Shown in pieces: positions 10,446 to 23,552 of a stretch of 64,000 nt of DNA. The notes beneath the pieces were generated by a model. The model had not been told where the DNA came from, made no database searches, and worked only from the letters and a program-made list of their open reading frames with translations. The stretch is from Leptoclinus maculatus (lineage: Eukaryota > Chordata > Actinopteri > Perciformes > Stichaeidae). Location: assembly GCA_032191485.1 (NCBI GenBank), contig JAVDOI010000012.1, forward strand, positions 20,203,485-20,267,484, written 5' to 3'. The first letter of the stretch is position 1; every line of letters begins with the position of its first letter. The position numbers and the translations under genes were made by a program.

Positions 10446-11408
10446 TCGACATGTTATACTATGACTCTTATACATGCTGTAATATGTCTCTTAGACATGC
10501 TGTTCTATGACTCTTAGACATGCTATAATATCACTCTTAGACAAGCTGTACTATGACTCTTAGACATGCTATACTATGACTCTTATACATGCTGTACTAT
10601 GACTCTTATACATGCTATACTATTACTCTTATACATGCTATACTATTACTCTTATACATGCTATACTATGACTCTTATACATGCTATACTATGCCTCTTA
10701 TACATGCTATACTATTACTCTTATACATGCTATACTATGACTCTTATACATGCTATACTATTACTCTCATACATGTTATACTATGACTCTTATACATGCT
10801 ATACTATGACTCTTAGACATGCTGTACTATGACTGTTAAACATGCTGTACTATGACTCTTAGAAATGCTATACTATGACTCTTATAAATGCTATACTATG
10901 ACACTTAGACATGCTATACTATGACACTTAGACATGCTATGACTCTTATACATGCTATACTATGACTCTTATACATGCTATACTATGACTCTTAGAAATG
11001 CTATACTATGACTCTTATACATGCTATACTATGACTCCTAGACATGCTGTACTATGACTCTTATACATGCTATACTATGACACTTAGACATGCTATACTA
11101 TGACACTTATACATGCTATACTATGACTCTTAGACATGCTGTATTATGACTCTTAGACATGCTGTACTATGACTCTTATACATGCTATACTATGACTCTT
11201 ATACATGCTATACTATGACTCTTATACATGCTATACTATGACTCTTATACATGCTATACTATGACTCTTATACATGCTATACTATGACTCTTAGACATGC
11301 TATACTATGACACTTAGACATGCTATGACTCTTATACATGCTATACTATGACTCTTATATGTGCTATACTATGACTCTTAGACATGCTATACTATGACTC
11401 TTATACAT
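10446..11408 (+). repeat. 23-bp tandem array, about 40 copies
   Basis: Regular 23-bp unit of the form atgctatactatgactctta plus tac. Variants are mostly gac for tac, tgt for tat and a few short units. Frames such as MLYYDSYTCYT are produced by the repeat. The array ends sharply near 11408. Confidence 0.93.
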
Positions 11409-11414
11409 GATGAA

Positions 11415-14389
11415 AACGCTGGCTGTGTGGAGCGATGGGGAGATTGTAATTCTCCTCAAATTGGTACATAAAATGTTTTTATTTGATGTTTGACTGAAGC
11501 TGTTTTAACCCATTTGTGTTATCTTAGTGTTCTCTGTGCATATATTTTCTAAATTAGTCAAACTGTTTAGCTGAAAAATTACGTTTTCTTATCACACTAT
11601 ATATATTATTTGGGCACATGATGAGACTACTATATTTTTCATTATATTTTAGGAGGTAGTCCCATGTGCCCCAAGACTAAATATAGTATGAAAAGAAAAT
11701 GATCAGGAGCATAATCAAGTATTTGCAATCTATGAACTCAATACAGGTGATGTCAAAGGTATGCACATGCAGGGTGAATTATTTTAATATTGAATACATT
11801 TAATAAACACAATGTTAGCGTTTTTCCACGTTTTTCAAAAATTCTGACAACTGATTTCTCAGGTCTGAATTTAAAAGTTGTACTGTTAGATACTTAGCCA
11901 AAGCATTATCATACTAAATATAGTCTTTGGGCATAAACGCATCTCGTTGCATCCTCTTCTTCTGCAGCGTTTTGGCACCCGAATGGGGAATTTGGAAAAT
12001 GGAAACTCAGTTAAAATGTGCAGTAATTGACTAATAAATTATGCCATTAACCTTCTCCCTCTCCCTCTCCATCTCTTGTCCTGACTTCCTCTTTGGTTCC
12101 TCATCATTTTGTGTGCTTAAGGTGTCCTCTATCTCTCCCTGTTTGATGACGGTCATCCCCTTTAGTCCAAGACCTCATCATCCTAGCAGGCTGAATGAAA
12201 AACAGGATCCAAGGAGTCCAGGAAATACTGAATGCTCAAAGCTATCTGACACTCACTTACTTCTCTAACTCGTCCACAAGAGGGTTACAAACTCCAGAAA
12301 GTGCTTTTGATCATGAGATCTGAAGGCTGAGAACAGGACTGATGGTCTGGGTGATGTCCCCCCCCCCCTCAGGGTTCTGAGAAATCTGCAGAGGTAAATT
12401 AATTATTTGAAAAAGATAGTTTGCAGATTCCTCAAAAATGAAAATCAGTAATTCTATTATTGATGAATGATGACATGTAGTGTTAAAGCTTTGAGTGGTC
12501 AGAAGACTAGAAAAGTCCATTTACCATTAAAAATGATGAAGCTGGTGGAGAAGGAGCTTATATTAATCAATAACAAATAATCATAGTTTATAAACTGTTC
12601 ATAGTGTGTGTAAAACCTTCAACAGCAGAGTAACTCTGAAATATAGTGGAGTAAAAGTATAAAGCAGCATAAAAATAGTACCTCCAAACTGTACTTAAAA
12701 AGAGTACTTGAGTGAATGTTCCTAGTTACAGTCCTAATTCATTCATGTAGCGCACCATTAATGTAGCGCACTATGGAGCGAGGTGGTATGTGATGTGTGT
12801 GTCGGCTATGGCCGTTATTTGTGTGTTAATGTGCTTGTGTGAAGGTATGAAGGGAAAACTAAGGAATGAAAGGAGAGAAACAAAACAATGGTTGTAATAA
12901 AACTTGGCTTTCTATGGAATTATAAAACAGAACATCCCCAGCACTGAGATTTGCATCGTCATCCTAAAGTCCACGGCCGGGTTTTGAAATCCCATATTAA
13001 CATATATTTAAGTATATATTCACAAAATATTAGGGAAAATTGAGTATGGAACACGCTCACATTGCATTGTATGTAGATTTTGTGTACTGCTGCCACTGGC
13101 GAGCTGCCTTGAGACCATGTCATGTGAGATTTTGAGCCAAGCTGTTAAAATGTTTATTAAGTTTTAAGGTGAGAAAGTAAACTTATGGATTGCCATATAT
13201 GGTAGCTAAGTATAACCAAAAAACTTGTCTTGTGCAAAACAAATGTCTTGTGACGCATTCGGAGCTGTGACAGAGACCGGATCAGTCATGTGATAGCTAC
13301 GTCTTGCTTGAGCATACGTCAGCATGATCAATCTGCTGGTAACATGATACTCAATCGATCTTAGGCGGTATTGTAAGCAGTATGCATTACATACTGATGT
13401 GTATATAGTAAGCATTATTTCATTTTAGAAACATATACCTCCGTCCAACCTCTCCTGGTAACGAGTATCACTATTGTACAACGTTTAACCAGCCTGAAAA
13501 TGAAACACAATCTGAAACCACTGAGAGTCTACGGAGCAGAGACGGATAGCTGGTCGATGCTACGCTACGATTGGCCATTCTGCGTTCCAGGGGCGGGAAT
13601 TAGCGAAGGGTCAGTTCCAGCTAGGGGTGGATGTTGTCTGCGACTTATTCTGTGAATAAAATACAGACATAAAAGAAAGACAGGCAAGAAGAAAAAATTA
13701 AGCAAAATGTGTTTGTCTAAAAAATAATAATAAAAAACCCTAAATGAATACAGTAAGAAAATGACATTCATGGTCATTGTCAGTCATTGCTTTCTATTTG
13801 AATGCAGGTACATGCACATATAGTGGGAATAACTTAATTAATACATATATTTCATCATTATTTATTTATTAATATACAACTATTACAACAGTTGTTGCCG
13901 CTGCTGATTTGATAGTGTGCCAACATCAGGAGGAGGCTTGGGGACAATAGAGTTGGTGTTGGAGAGCCACCGTTTCACACTTTTTCAGAACATCTTCTAG
14001 TGTTCTCTTAATTACAAACGTTATTTTTTTCGAGGTCTGAAAGTGTCGGGTTCCCGCTAATGGAAATGTATGTTATTTTTACAGGCAGTTGCTGATGACA
14101 GACTTGTTTAAGTCATCAGATTTTTCTCCCCTCAAAAAAAAAAGAAAAAATAAGAAAAGCCATGCAGCCATGAAAATATGGAAGCAATAAAGAGTGATGA
14201 TTTGTTTTGAATGGAGCTGCAAAGTCAGGAGAAAAACACAACAAAGGAGAAGCCCAACAAGGTGAGAGCAGGCTGCGGGCCCTCTGTTTCGTGCAGGGAC
14301 CGGGTGGACGCGTAATTAAACCGCCTTCAAAAGCTAACCTTGTGCATTACGTCCCCTCATTGCCATGTGAATGCATGTGGGTGTACGGT

Positions 14390-14390
<1 letters not shown>
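11415..14390. other. Intergenic, no gene seen
   Basis: AT-rich sequence with short unrelated open frames only. A short duplication of 'tgtagcgcac' occurs near 12747-12770. No splice-supported frame or known repeat was recognised. Confidence 0.4.

Positions 14391-14393
<3 letters not shown>

Positions 14394-14433
<40 letters not shown>
14394..14433 (+). repeat. (TG)n microsatellite
   Basis: About 19 uninterrupted TG repeats. Confidence 0.95.
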
Positions 14434-14437
<4 letters not shown>

Positions 14438-14701
14438 AGTGGTCTCATTGTACCTCTAAGTCCACAGTAAGCTACTTCATTTGTCCTGTAAGAAAGTGCT
14501 GCCTGGTTAACCATGATTAATACCTACCGAATAGTTATCTGCGGTTTGGGCTGCGAGGCGCCAGGTCTACTGTTGTGAACCGGCGCAGTATCTTCATTAA
14601 TCAAAGCCGCGAGCTGCTGTCTAGTTAGCATTCATCATGGGCTATATTATGATATTCAGATCATTCAGTGTGTGGAGGAAGCGTGTGCTGAGCTGGCCCC
14701 G

Positions 14702-14704
<3 letters not shown>

Positions 14705-14732
<28 letters not shown>
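14705..14732 (+). repeat. (GA)n microsatellite
   Basis: About 14 GA repeats. Confidence 0.93.
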
Positions 14733-15004
14733 TGTGCGAGAGCTGAACGGGCCGGAGAAATCAATGCATGCGGGGAAAGGCTGTTCTCAGCAGTAAGGGG
14801 GTTCGGAGCTCAGTAATCGAGTCTTTCTCTGCAGAATTAATGAGAGGGCTTTTCATGCCGTGCAGGCTGCGGAGATCTGTCGACATCCACAACCCAACAC
14901 TGGCCTAACAAACGGAAGGGGACGGTGATGCAGGGGCCGGGGACAAAGACCGCAGAGGAGCGAGGGGATGTGGCCTGCTTATCGACAAAAACACACGCGT
15001 ACAC

Positions 15005-15934
15005 TAGTGGTGCGACGGATCACAAGACTCAAGGTCCGGATCGTATCACTGATCAGAGTCACAGATCGGATCAGCACAAAAGTAAAAAAAGGAGCAAATA
15101 TAACGTTTAGAGATCCCTGATCCTGTTTTTTTGCCATCGATACTAATTGCCGATCATTGATGATCCATATTAACAGATACAGAACTCTTTGTTGTTTGGT
15201 TATAGCAGCTGGTCTACAAGGATCCATCTGTCCCAAAAATAATTTCAACCGCTCTGAAGTCAGTGAACCATCAAACATTCTAAATGTTCTCCTTTTACTT
15301 TGTTATAGTTATTTATAGCGTTTTTTCTTCATAAAAACACACTATTCAAATGATTAGGAAATAAAAGATTGTATTTTTATGGATAAACAAATCTAGTCAT
15401 TAGTAGTTTTAATAATGTATTATTAGAGCTAGTGTAAAGAGCTCATAATTCATCTCTAATATCTATTTATGTTGTTGTGAAAACATCTCCTTCAAACTAC
15501 TGGATTTATTCAAGTTTCTCACCAACGCTACATTTTATGAGATCACATGTGAACAACGTTATAATTTACCTTCGTTCAATACTCACAATACTTCACTGAA
15601 CAGAGCCTGAACGCATCATAATGTAAGAACAGATCCTTCGTTCGTTAGCCGTTAGCGGTGCTGCTAACGTTACTAGCTCTTCTCCTGTTGATTTAAACAC
15701 GGATTAGTTGTTTACAATGTAACATTATCAGAGATCGGCGACTAGAAAAGCATAAATGATGTCCTGATCGTATATTTTACTGAATATTGGCGGATAACGA
15801 TTGCAAGTAAACCTTTTATTTCATACTGTGGTTAATGTTAAACTGTGTCATTAATCCACGGTTCACATGCGTGCCGAACCGTGAGGGGGGGATCCGTACG
15901 GATCACGGATCGACTGTGGTCCATTACACAGCTA
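15005..15934. mobile_element. Non-autonomous hAT element, probably with a nested MITE
   Basis: Ends tagtggtgcgacggatcac and, reverse-complemented on the right, tagctgtgtaatgg are related. They are flanked by near-identical 8-bp duplications, gcgtacac (14997-15004) and gtgtacac (15935-15942). The outer portions (repeats of ggatc and ccgaaccgtgag) resemble the element at 34978-36205. The core (about 15110-15830) resembles the separate repeat at 37364-37930, which suggests a nested insertion. No transposase frame survives. Confidence 0.7.
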
Positions 15935-15936
15935 GT

Positions 15937-16001
<65 letters not shown>
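15937..16001 (+). repeat. (AC)n microsatellite
   Basis: About 32 AC repeats beginning within the right target duplication of the hAT element at 15005-15934. Confidence 0.95.
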
Positions 16002-16004
<3 letters not shown>

Positions 16005-16244
16005 AAGATGGGAGAGCAAATTGGACTCAAATGCTCATCCACATACACAGGCAAGCTGTGATGAATGTCAATCAGTATAGTTACTCAAGTACTCTACTTA
16101 GGTACAATGCTGTTCTTAACTTGAGTATTCCCATGTTCTGCTACTTTAAACGTCTTTCATTTTGAAGGTAGATATTGTACCTTTTTACCCTGCTACATTC
16201 ATTTGACAGATATGGTAAAAAAAACACGACAATGTATAAGAATT

Positions 16245-16720
16245 GGATGTAGTCACCGTGACATCGCCCATTGGTCCTGACTACCATTTTGAAGCCTTGA
16301 GTTTGGCATGTTGGCCGTCGCCATCTTGGTCCATGTACAGTTAGCATAAGAAATGCTAAGTTACCAGCTAATACTTGCTCGTTTGCGCTCGCTAATTGGG
16401 GTGCTCTTTCTGGCCAGCCACCTAGCTATTCCCCTGGGACGAAACTATACCTGTCATTCAAAAAGGCCCTTTCCCTTGCTTATGCATAGTTTTAAGCAGT
16501 TCAGTTGTATAAAATTCACTCCCCGTATAGTTGTCATGAATTAGATGTAGAGACCAAAGACATGTTGTTGTTGTTGTACCAGGCTGAACACATGTACATA
16601 ATTCTTGCTGTAGAGCTGGGCATTTTAACATGGTGGTCTTTGGGGATCGACTCGCTTTTGGAGCCAACCTCAAGTGGCGGTTTGAGGGACTGCACTTTCA
16701 CATCATACATAACATGAGTT
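16245..16720 (+). repeat. Dispersed repeat family R1, copy 1
   Basis: Begins with gtagtcaccgtgacatcgcc, ttttgaagcc and ggccgtcgccatcttgg, and later has ttgtaccaggctga and ggagccaacctcaagtggc. The same modules recur at 52495-52830 (+) and 57870-58480 (-), so this is an interspersed element of about 0.5 kb or more. Confidence 0.75.
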
Positions 16721-16729
16721 TATACGATA

Positions 16730-18890
16730 TTATGCACTGTTATGTATTAAACTGTATATTCAGTACCCCACCAGAATCCCCAAGGTCACTGTGAGATATA
16801 AAGGTGTGGATAGCAATCAGAGGCTCCACAAGCAAAATGAAGGATATCAAGGCAAAGCAGGGGAAAGTACTGCAAGGAAAAGTAGTTGCCGAGGTACATA
16901 AGCCATTTATCTGTGTTACAAGTAAATTAGGTGCCTGGTTTGAAGAGTGTTCTACCTCTGTTTTAGTGGTCAAAAACTCCACAGGGTACCTTTAATGTTG
17001 CCTGGCATCATTGTTTTATTATTATTGTATTGTGAATGTTGTTTGTACTAAACACCATGTATTGGCTCAAGTCAATAAAAATCTGAGGAAATCCAGAAAA
17101 ATCTAACATGACTAGACTCAACATGAAAGCTTCTCTAATAAATGTTTTGGGTGAAATGGTTATGTGTAATATGAAAGGTGTAACTTAACAAACCCACAGC
17201 TGATGGGCTTCTGAGATCGATCTGCCCATAATGCCGGTAAAGTGTTGGTGTCAAGATGCCGAGGAGCAGTGACCAAGTTGCATTATTTGACACATTGTGA
17301 GTGAGAATGTGTTGGCCAAGCACCAAGCAGCAGACGGCCACAGTGAGCGCATAGCTGGTGAACATAGCGGAGCATTTAACAGCTAAAGATATCGAAGGAT
17401 ATTTCCCTCAGGGGTTAGTGGAGACCAAAAACAAAGCTAAAAAGAGAATAGATATTGGAATAAGCTTCATCAGTATCACACTTTAAAATGAATGCTAATG
17501 TCTCTCTGTCACTGCTGGATGTGTAAAAGGGCAAGTGCTTATTCAATATATCAGCTGAAATGGTGATGTCTTATGTCATTTCTGCGGCTTCCAAGTGGCC
17601 AAAAAAATCTGTTATTGCCGGTTTATCAGAAATACCAGTCCAGTGATACAACAAATGATCATTTAATTTGACTTTACGTTAATTTTTCTGATAATACTGC
17701 CATTTTTTTCATCAAGAAACATTTTGAATGCAGGACTTGATATATTTATTTATAAAGGCTCTGAATACTTCACACACACTTTCTAGTAATCAGTCGTCAC
17801 AGTGCTCCTTCAAACACAGCTCTCTTTACTGCTACAGCTGTATTGTAACAGTCGTAAGCTCACTTAGGTTATTGCTCCATCTGAATAAAGAGGAGATGAG
17901 GAGGCAAGGGGGGACACTTTACAATACTTCTTTATGAGGAGCATGCACTCATGTGCATTACACGGTGTAAAAAAAGAAGGATTGCTTACAGTTGAGTGAT
18001 GTAATGCTCCACAAATAATCCTGTTTAGGCTCAGTGAATATCTGTCTGCTTTATTGAGCAGTGAGCATTGAGCAGAGTTATAATATTTACAGTATTAAAT
18101 GTGAGGAGCAATATGTTTGAGAGGCAATGCAGAGGAAGAAGAAGTCCTCTTTACTGGATGACTTCTCTTGACGCTGATTTGATGTCTCAGCACCCTTCAC
18201 TGTGATGTCCGCTCGCAAAGGTTTCGGGTCCTTCTCCATGTTGAGCACTAGAGGGCCCACGCTGCTCTCTCCACTGCCTCCTCCTCCTCAGTCAGCCCCA
18301 GTGTGAGGTATTAGTTGTCTCCCTGAAAATTGCCAATGATTTCTCCCTGTTCTTCGTAATTAAACGGCTATTACTCTGAGGAGACGGCAGGATGCCGCAT
18401 GTATTGGTGCAGGTTGTTTGTAGCACTGCTGAACACACTTCTGACTGGGGATAAGTATTATTACTTTTACATTGATCTCGGTGACAGATAACCGCTATTC
18501 CACTATAGAATTGCAAATGGAGGAGGAAGCTGGAGACAATAAGCTGAGCTTGTTGTGGCTTCAGGAAACAAAGAGCTCGACGTACATAAACAGGCCTTGA
18601 AGTAGAAACTTCTTTGTCTGCTTCTGATTGATATATATCTGTTCTACAGTTACCACCAGGTGATGCATACTGAAAAACTACTACACTGATATTCATTTAG
18701 GTCCAAAGATAATTGTAATGTAAAAATAAAAGTTCTTCTTTAGAGATCAGGAGTTTTCCAGTTTATTGTAAGTAAAATATGATAAAATGAGCCATAATAA
18801 AGTACTGAGGGATAGGATTACTCTCTTATTTGTGGTTCTTGGAGACATCTTGGAGGAGTCTTACCCAGAAACTAAGTAAGCAAGCGAGTA
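16730..18890. other. Intergenic, no gene seen
   Basis: Only short frames without splice support. The first 270 bp may be a continuation of the R1 repeat. Nothing else was recognised. Confidence 0.4.
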
Positions 18891-18897
18891 GGTGAAG

Positions 18898-19055
18898 TGT
18901 TGGAGCAGTATTGAAGAGTGAGGACCAAAGACCACAGAGGCCTTCACAGGTACGTTCACATGCTGTAAATACGTAAAATGACCACAACCTTCTAACAGCG
19001 CATTTTGTTGGATGGCACGTGGTTTTAACACATTAGTAGGGAAACAATGCCAAAG
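18898..19055 (-). repeat. Dispersed repeat family R2, copy 1
   Basis: Its reverse complement shares long blocks with 22447-22606, including ccatccaacaaaatg, ggttgtggtcattttac, acgtacctgtgaa and actcttcaatactgct. The two copies are 3.4 kb apart and in opposite orientation. Confidence 0.8.
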
Positions 19056-19318
19056 GAAAGTCAATTAGGATCCTTTGTCGCAAACTCTGCATACAGCTTT
19101 GTCATTTCAAATTCAGTAAGTGATATGTGATATACCAACCACTGCATTTCTTACTTCCTTTGGGCAACAACAACATAAACAAGTTTTATTTAACGGAATT
19201 GTTGAGATGCCAATTACAGATTTCTTTTTACTTTTTATACATTTGTCTCCATTTGAGTGAAATTTCTAACGTAAATTTCCTGACAAAAAATCATTCTATA
19301 TCAAAGAAACATGAATGT

Positions 19319-19428
19319 GTAACACTTTATAATAACTACACACTATGAAGCCTAATGATGCCTTAATGATGAATGAAGTGTTTACTTAACTAATGCTTCA
19401 TAGCGTGTCGTTATTATAAAGTGTTACC
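19319..19428. mobile_element. 110-bp MITE with target duplication
   Basis: Arms 19319-19351 and 19394-19427 are inverted repeats (gtaacactttataataac ... gttattataaagtgttac). The element is flanked by the 9-bp direct repeat catgaatgt at 19310-19318 and 19429-19437. Confidence 0.85.
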
Positions 19429-19439
19429 CATGAATGTTT

Positions 19440-20713
19440 TTAAGATACATATAAATTAAGATCAATTGCAAACAGTGACGATCAGGCGTACACAACTTTG
19501 TGCACATCGGTTGTACTCGTGGCGGTTGGCGCTACTGAGCACTTCCGTGGCCATCGGACAGCGTGGCACTGGATTTGACATCTTGAAAATGTTGAAAGGA
19601 AGGCTACATGAGTAAATGTGTTACTTTCCATCGCTGACTAAATAAAATACTGCATTGTCTTTTCAAAAAGCTCTAAATCTTCTTCTATCATCCACCCTAG
19701 CTCTCTCATTAACCCTGCTGCTCTCTAGTCTCCTTCATCCCTCCTTCACCTCCTCTCACCTTTCCCCATTTGTGTTTGGTCCAGCTTAGAGGTGGGACTC
19801 TCCCTGACCCGCCCCAGGCTCGGCAGACGCTCGCTGCCAGCCGGTCGGTCACACAACACATGCTGCACGGGGGGTGGACGTCGCTTGTGTTCCAGGTCAC
19901 CTCAGCCTCGACTGCATCCCACAAAAAAAAGAGCACAAAGAGGATCACGTTGCAGTTGGTTCTTCCTACTGAAGCGTCCTCCCTGAACGAGACACTCATT
20001 ACAGGCATGGATAAAGAGTGCGAGCAAGCTTTCCTGAAATGTAAAAGCTATTTGACAGCCAGGTATCAGACTGATGGATCAGAGGTTTAACAGGCTTTAT
20101 TGTCAGGGACTGTGAGATCTGGCAAGAGACTCCTAATGAAGACATCCTGGGATGAGTCCACAGAGACGGAGCCCATAGAGGGGACATTGATCAGAGCCAC
20201 CAGACGGAGGAGACACATTACAGGGACTGGAGAAAAGGTAAGAGGATAGAATGGAGGAATTCAATCCCTTGATTAAGGCCGATGGCTTCATTCAGTTTGC
20301 ACAATATCTACACATGTGATCTGATATGTATTGAAAAAAATGTACCAAAATAAAAAAAGTGGAAAATAAAATGACAAAGACATTCACACTAAGCTCACTT
20401 GGTCACACTGTCTCTCACTGCCACCCCCCCACACACACAGTAAAACCCAGTGTTGCGTGACCATGCAGCGGTGGCAGGAGGAGAGCTGGTTGTGATTGTG
20501 CTGAGTGGAACGATCTTGAGTTGGGGACCTTGGCATTCATCACACACTCGCACACATATACACTGCAGTAGCCCCGCGGCTCGACCCGCTTTAATTATTA
20601 CACGGCCAGCTAAATAGCAAAGACGCTAATCCTATTTCATCCCTTCATATTAATTTACGCCGGTGTCAGATTTAAACTACCTGCGCCGTGATTCCCATCA
20701 TCTTGTATACCCC

Positions 20714-20749
<36 letters not shown>

Positions 20750-21120
20750 TCTGCATATGCACGTGTGCTGCTGCTGGTGTGCATAATAGCAGTCAGTGTG
20801 TGCTGAATAAGAAAATAACCGTAAGACGTAACATTTTATTTTAACTCTGTTTCTCATTTATAAGCAGTATATAAACACTTAATAAGTGGTTTATAACACT
20901 CAATAATGTAGTTATAAAACAATATAAAGACATCTGCAAGAGTTGATTCATGTATTTTTAACAACTATAACTCTTCCTGAGCATTAATGTAAACATAATA
21001 ATGAATTATTAAATAGATACTTCGGTATAACCTGGACCCTATTTCTCCAGTTTTGGGGACCAGACAGGATCAAGCCAACGGTTCTTTCCATAACGTTGTC
21101 AGCTCACAATGTCAGAATCA
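19440..21120. other. Intergenic with a (GT)n microsatellite
   Basis: No gene is supported. A (GT)n run lies at 20716-20746. Around 20831-20935 is a further repeat-like segment (aacattttatttt...ataaacactt) resembling fish MITE ends. Confidence 0.45.
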
Positions 21121-21384
21121 GAAAAGATATTAGTTACAAGTACGATACATATACAAGGAATTTGGCTTGGTGATTGGTGTGTAAAAGTAAAAATAGTGCA
21201 TTAGTAAAAGACATAATTTAAAATAGAAAATATGAAAATGTACAATCAAATATGATAAACAAACAAACAAACAAATTAAGAGCAAGTTTAAAACAAGTAT
21301 GTTACTAAAGTGTCAAGTAGAGTTGTAGAGTTGAACAAGGGAGTGTAACAGTAGGAAACTGTCCTGGGGGTGTAAGAGTCAGAG

Positions 21385-21746
21385 TCAGTGGGGGTCCTGA
21401 GCTTTGTTTATGATCCTAACAGCAGAAGGGAAGAAACTGTTCATGTGGTGTGAGGTCTTGGTCCTGATGGACCGCAGCCTCCTGCCAGAGGGAAGGGACT
21501 CGAACAGTTCATGTCCAGGGTGAGAGGGGTCAGCTACAGTCTTTCTTGGTCGCTTCAGGGTCCTGGAAGCGAACAAGTCTTGGAGGGACGGCAGATTGCA
21601 GCCAATCACTCTTTCAGCAGAGCGGATGATACGCAGCAGTCTGTCCTTGTCCTCGGCGGTGGCTGCAGAGTACCAGACGGTGACGGAAGAGCAGAGAATG
21701 GACTCAATGATGGCACCATCATTGTCTTTGGCAGGTTGAGCCTGTC
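21385..21746 (-). mobile_element. 5'-truncated LINE, reverse transcriptase C-terminus
   Basis: A single minus-strand frame reads SILCSSVTVWY...AEDKDRLLRIIRSAERVIG...LPSLQDLF...DPSHPGHELFESLPSGRR and SFFPSAVRIINKA. The SHP-H-LF-LLPSGRR pattern and the upstream W-Y segment are typical of the last part of fish non-LTR retrotransposon ORF2 (CR1/L2/Rex-type). The catalytic FADD region is absent, so this is a dead 5'-truncated copy. Confidence 0.75.
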
Positions 21747-22314
21747 AATGGTAGAAGCAAGCACTTTTAGTGGACATACCCGTTCAGAGGCTCACTGCAG
21801 CGTTTTCCTTTAATACTGGACCAATTTCATAAATTGTTGTCCTCATTAGTCACTGAGACATAAAAACATGGGAAATATATTTACTATGTATTGAATACAT
21901 ATACAAAATGAAGAATCTATTCACTCATACATATGCTGATGAAGTTCATGAGATGCTGCTTGGGGAGAAATCTAGTGATTGGACCTTGTGTTAAAATATT
22001 TGACTCTCCAAGGTCAAAATTGAAAATACATTTTTACTTGTTTTTATGTGTATGTGTATTTTGATAATTTCTTGGCGTCTATTGTTTTTTTAGGCCATTT
22101 GCTCAATATTACCAGAAACAATTGTTTCCATTTTTGTATTTGTCTTCATTAGGCGATTTAACTAAGGGCCATATGTTAGAACATTTTTTGGCCACATTAG
22201 ACACTATCTACTATTTTGTGGTATATTCGGATGTTCATGTCATTTCTGAAGTAGTTTTGTTGCCTAACCTAAAATGTTGGTCGTGGTCCTGAATGCATTT
22301 CTGTGAGATTATGT

Positions 22315-22440
22315 TGCGACATCCATCAATCCATTATCCGTCACCGCTTATCCTGTTCGGGGTCGCTGGGGGGCTGGAGCCGATCCCAGACAGCCGACCA
22401 TTCACGCTCACATTCACACATACGGGCAATTTAGATATGG
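22315..22440 (+). repeat. Teleost dispersed repeat fragment
   Basis: Contains ccatcaatccattatccg, ggggtcgctggggggctgga and cattcacgctcacattcaca, a very common fish repeat tail (from memory) that here seems internally shortened. Confidence 0.65.
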
Positions 22441-22446
22441 CATTAT

Positions 22447-22606
22447 GTCCATGGTGCCCCTACTAATGTGTTAAACTCAGGTTCCATCCAACAAAATGGA
22501 GGTTGTGGTCATTTTACTTATTTGCAGCATGTAAACGTACCTGTGAAAACGCTCTTGGGTCTGTGGTCCTTACTCTTCAATACTGCTAACAACATGCCAT
22601 CTTTCC
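22447..22606 (+). repeat. Dispersed repeat family R2, copy 2
   Basis: Matches the reverse complement of 18898-19055 over most of its length. Confidence 0.8.
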
Positions 22607-23130
22607 ATGGCTTGTGAGGACATGCACAGTAAATGTGTACGTTTTAATCATCAAGGTTTAGCTTAAAATGTCTTTTTGTTTTGTTCCATAATCATTTGTG
22701 GGGCAAAGTTGGGCCATTCTTTATTTCATTATTGAGTATTGAATTATATTAAAAAGTAGTGACCAATATTTGATCCACCTCATTAACATATCTGATGAAA
22801 TGAATGTTAATGTAATGCTGTACAAATAATAACGGTCACAAAAACGACCACACAGTATCGACAATTTAAGAAAAGGTAGATTATTTCCTTTTGGTATGGG
22901 AAAGATAAACTGATGACACTTAGTGTGATGAAGAGGTTACAAGGGAAGTTATGAAGCACTCTTTCACAAATTTAAAGAAAGCAAAGGAGAGAGAGGAAGA
23001 GAGCGGGCTGATGAAGGAGTGATCTGGACCTCGGCCAAATGGTCTGACTCTTTAAGTGTTTCCAAGATTAGAAACCAGCTACTCACTTTTTCCCTCAGAC
23101 TACTCATCTCCTCTGGTTAATTTCCCTGCC

Positions 23131-23201
23131 ATCACACACACGCACACACGCACACACGCACACACGCACACACGCACACACGCACACACGCACACACGCA
23201 C

Positions 23202-23260
<59 letters not shown>

Positions 23261-23286
23261 CGCACACACGCACACACACACGCACA
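23131..23286 (+). repeat. Compound CA/CG microsatellite
   Basis: An 8-bp period (cacacacg) array, a pure (CA)n core, then the 8-bp form again. Open frames across it on both strands are artefacts. Confidence 0.95.
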
Positions 23287-23552
23287 AGGGCGGACTGGGG
23301 GAAAAAAGTGGCCCGGGAGTTACTGTCAGACCGGCCCACTCAATACACGGCGCGCTGCCCACTCAATGCATCGCACGTATCGACCAGTCAGAGGCCTACT
23401 TGGAATAATACCCATACACTTAACATTATTTTGGATGATTACAAAGAAATTACATCATATATGTTTTTTTTTATAACATTTGGATCCACCAATTTGCCTG
23501 GATGGACACATGGAATAAAATGATACTGGCTATTGTAACACTCCAAACAAAA

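Noticed and set aside
10566..10832. Open frames reading MLYYDSYTCYTMTL repeats
   Set aside because: Produced entirely by the 23-bp tandem array; no start context, splice site or homology.
15001..15110. 61-aa + and 99-aa - frames over the hAT left end
   Set aside because: They cross transposon end sequence and carry no transposase motif.
23056..23523. Long open frames rich in TH/RTHA or CVCV residues
   Set aside because: Translation of the CA/CG microsatellite on both strands.
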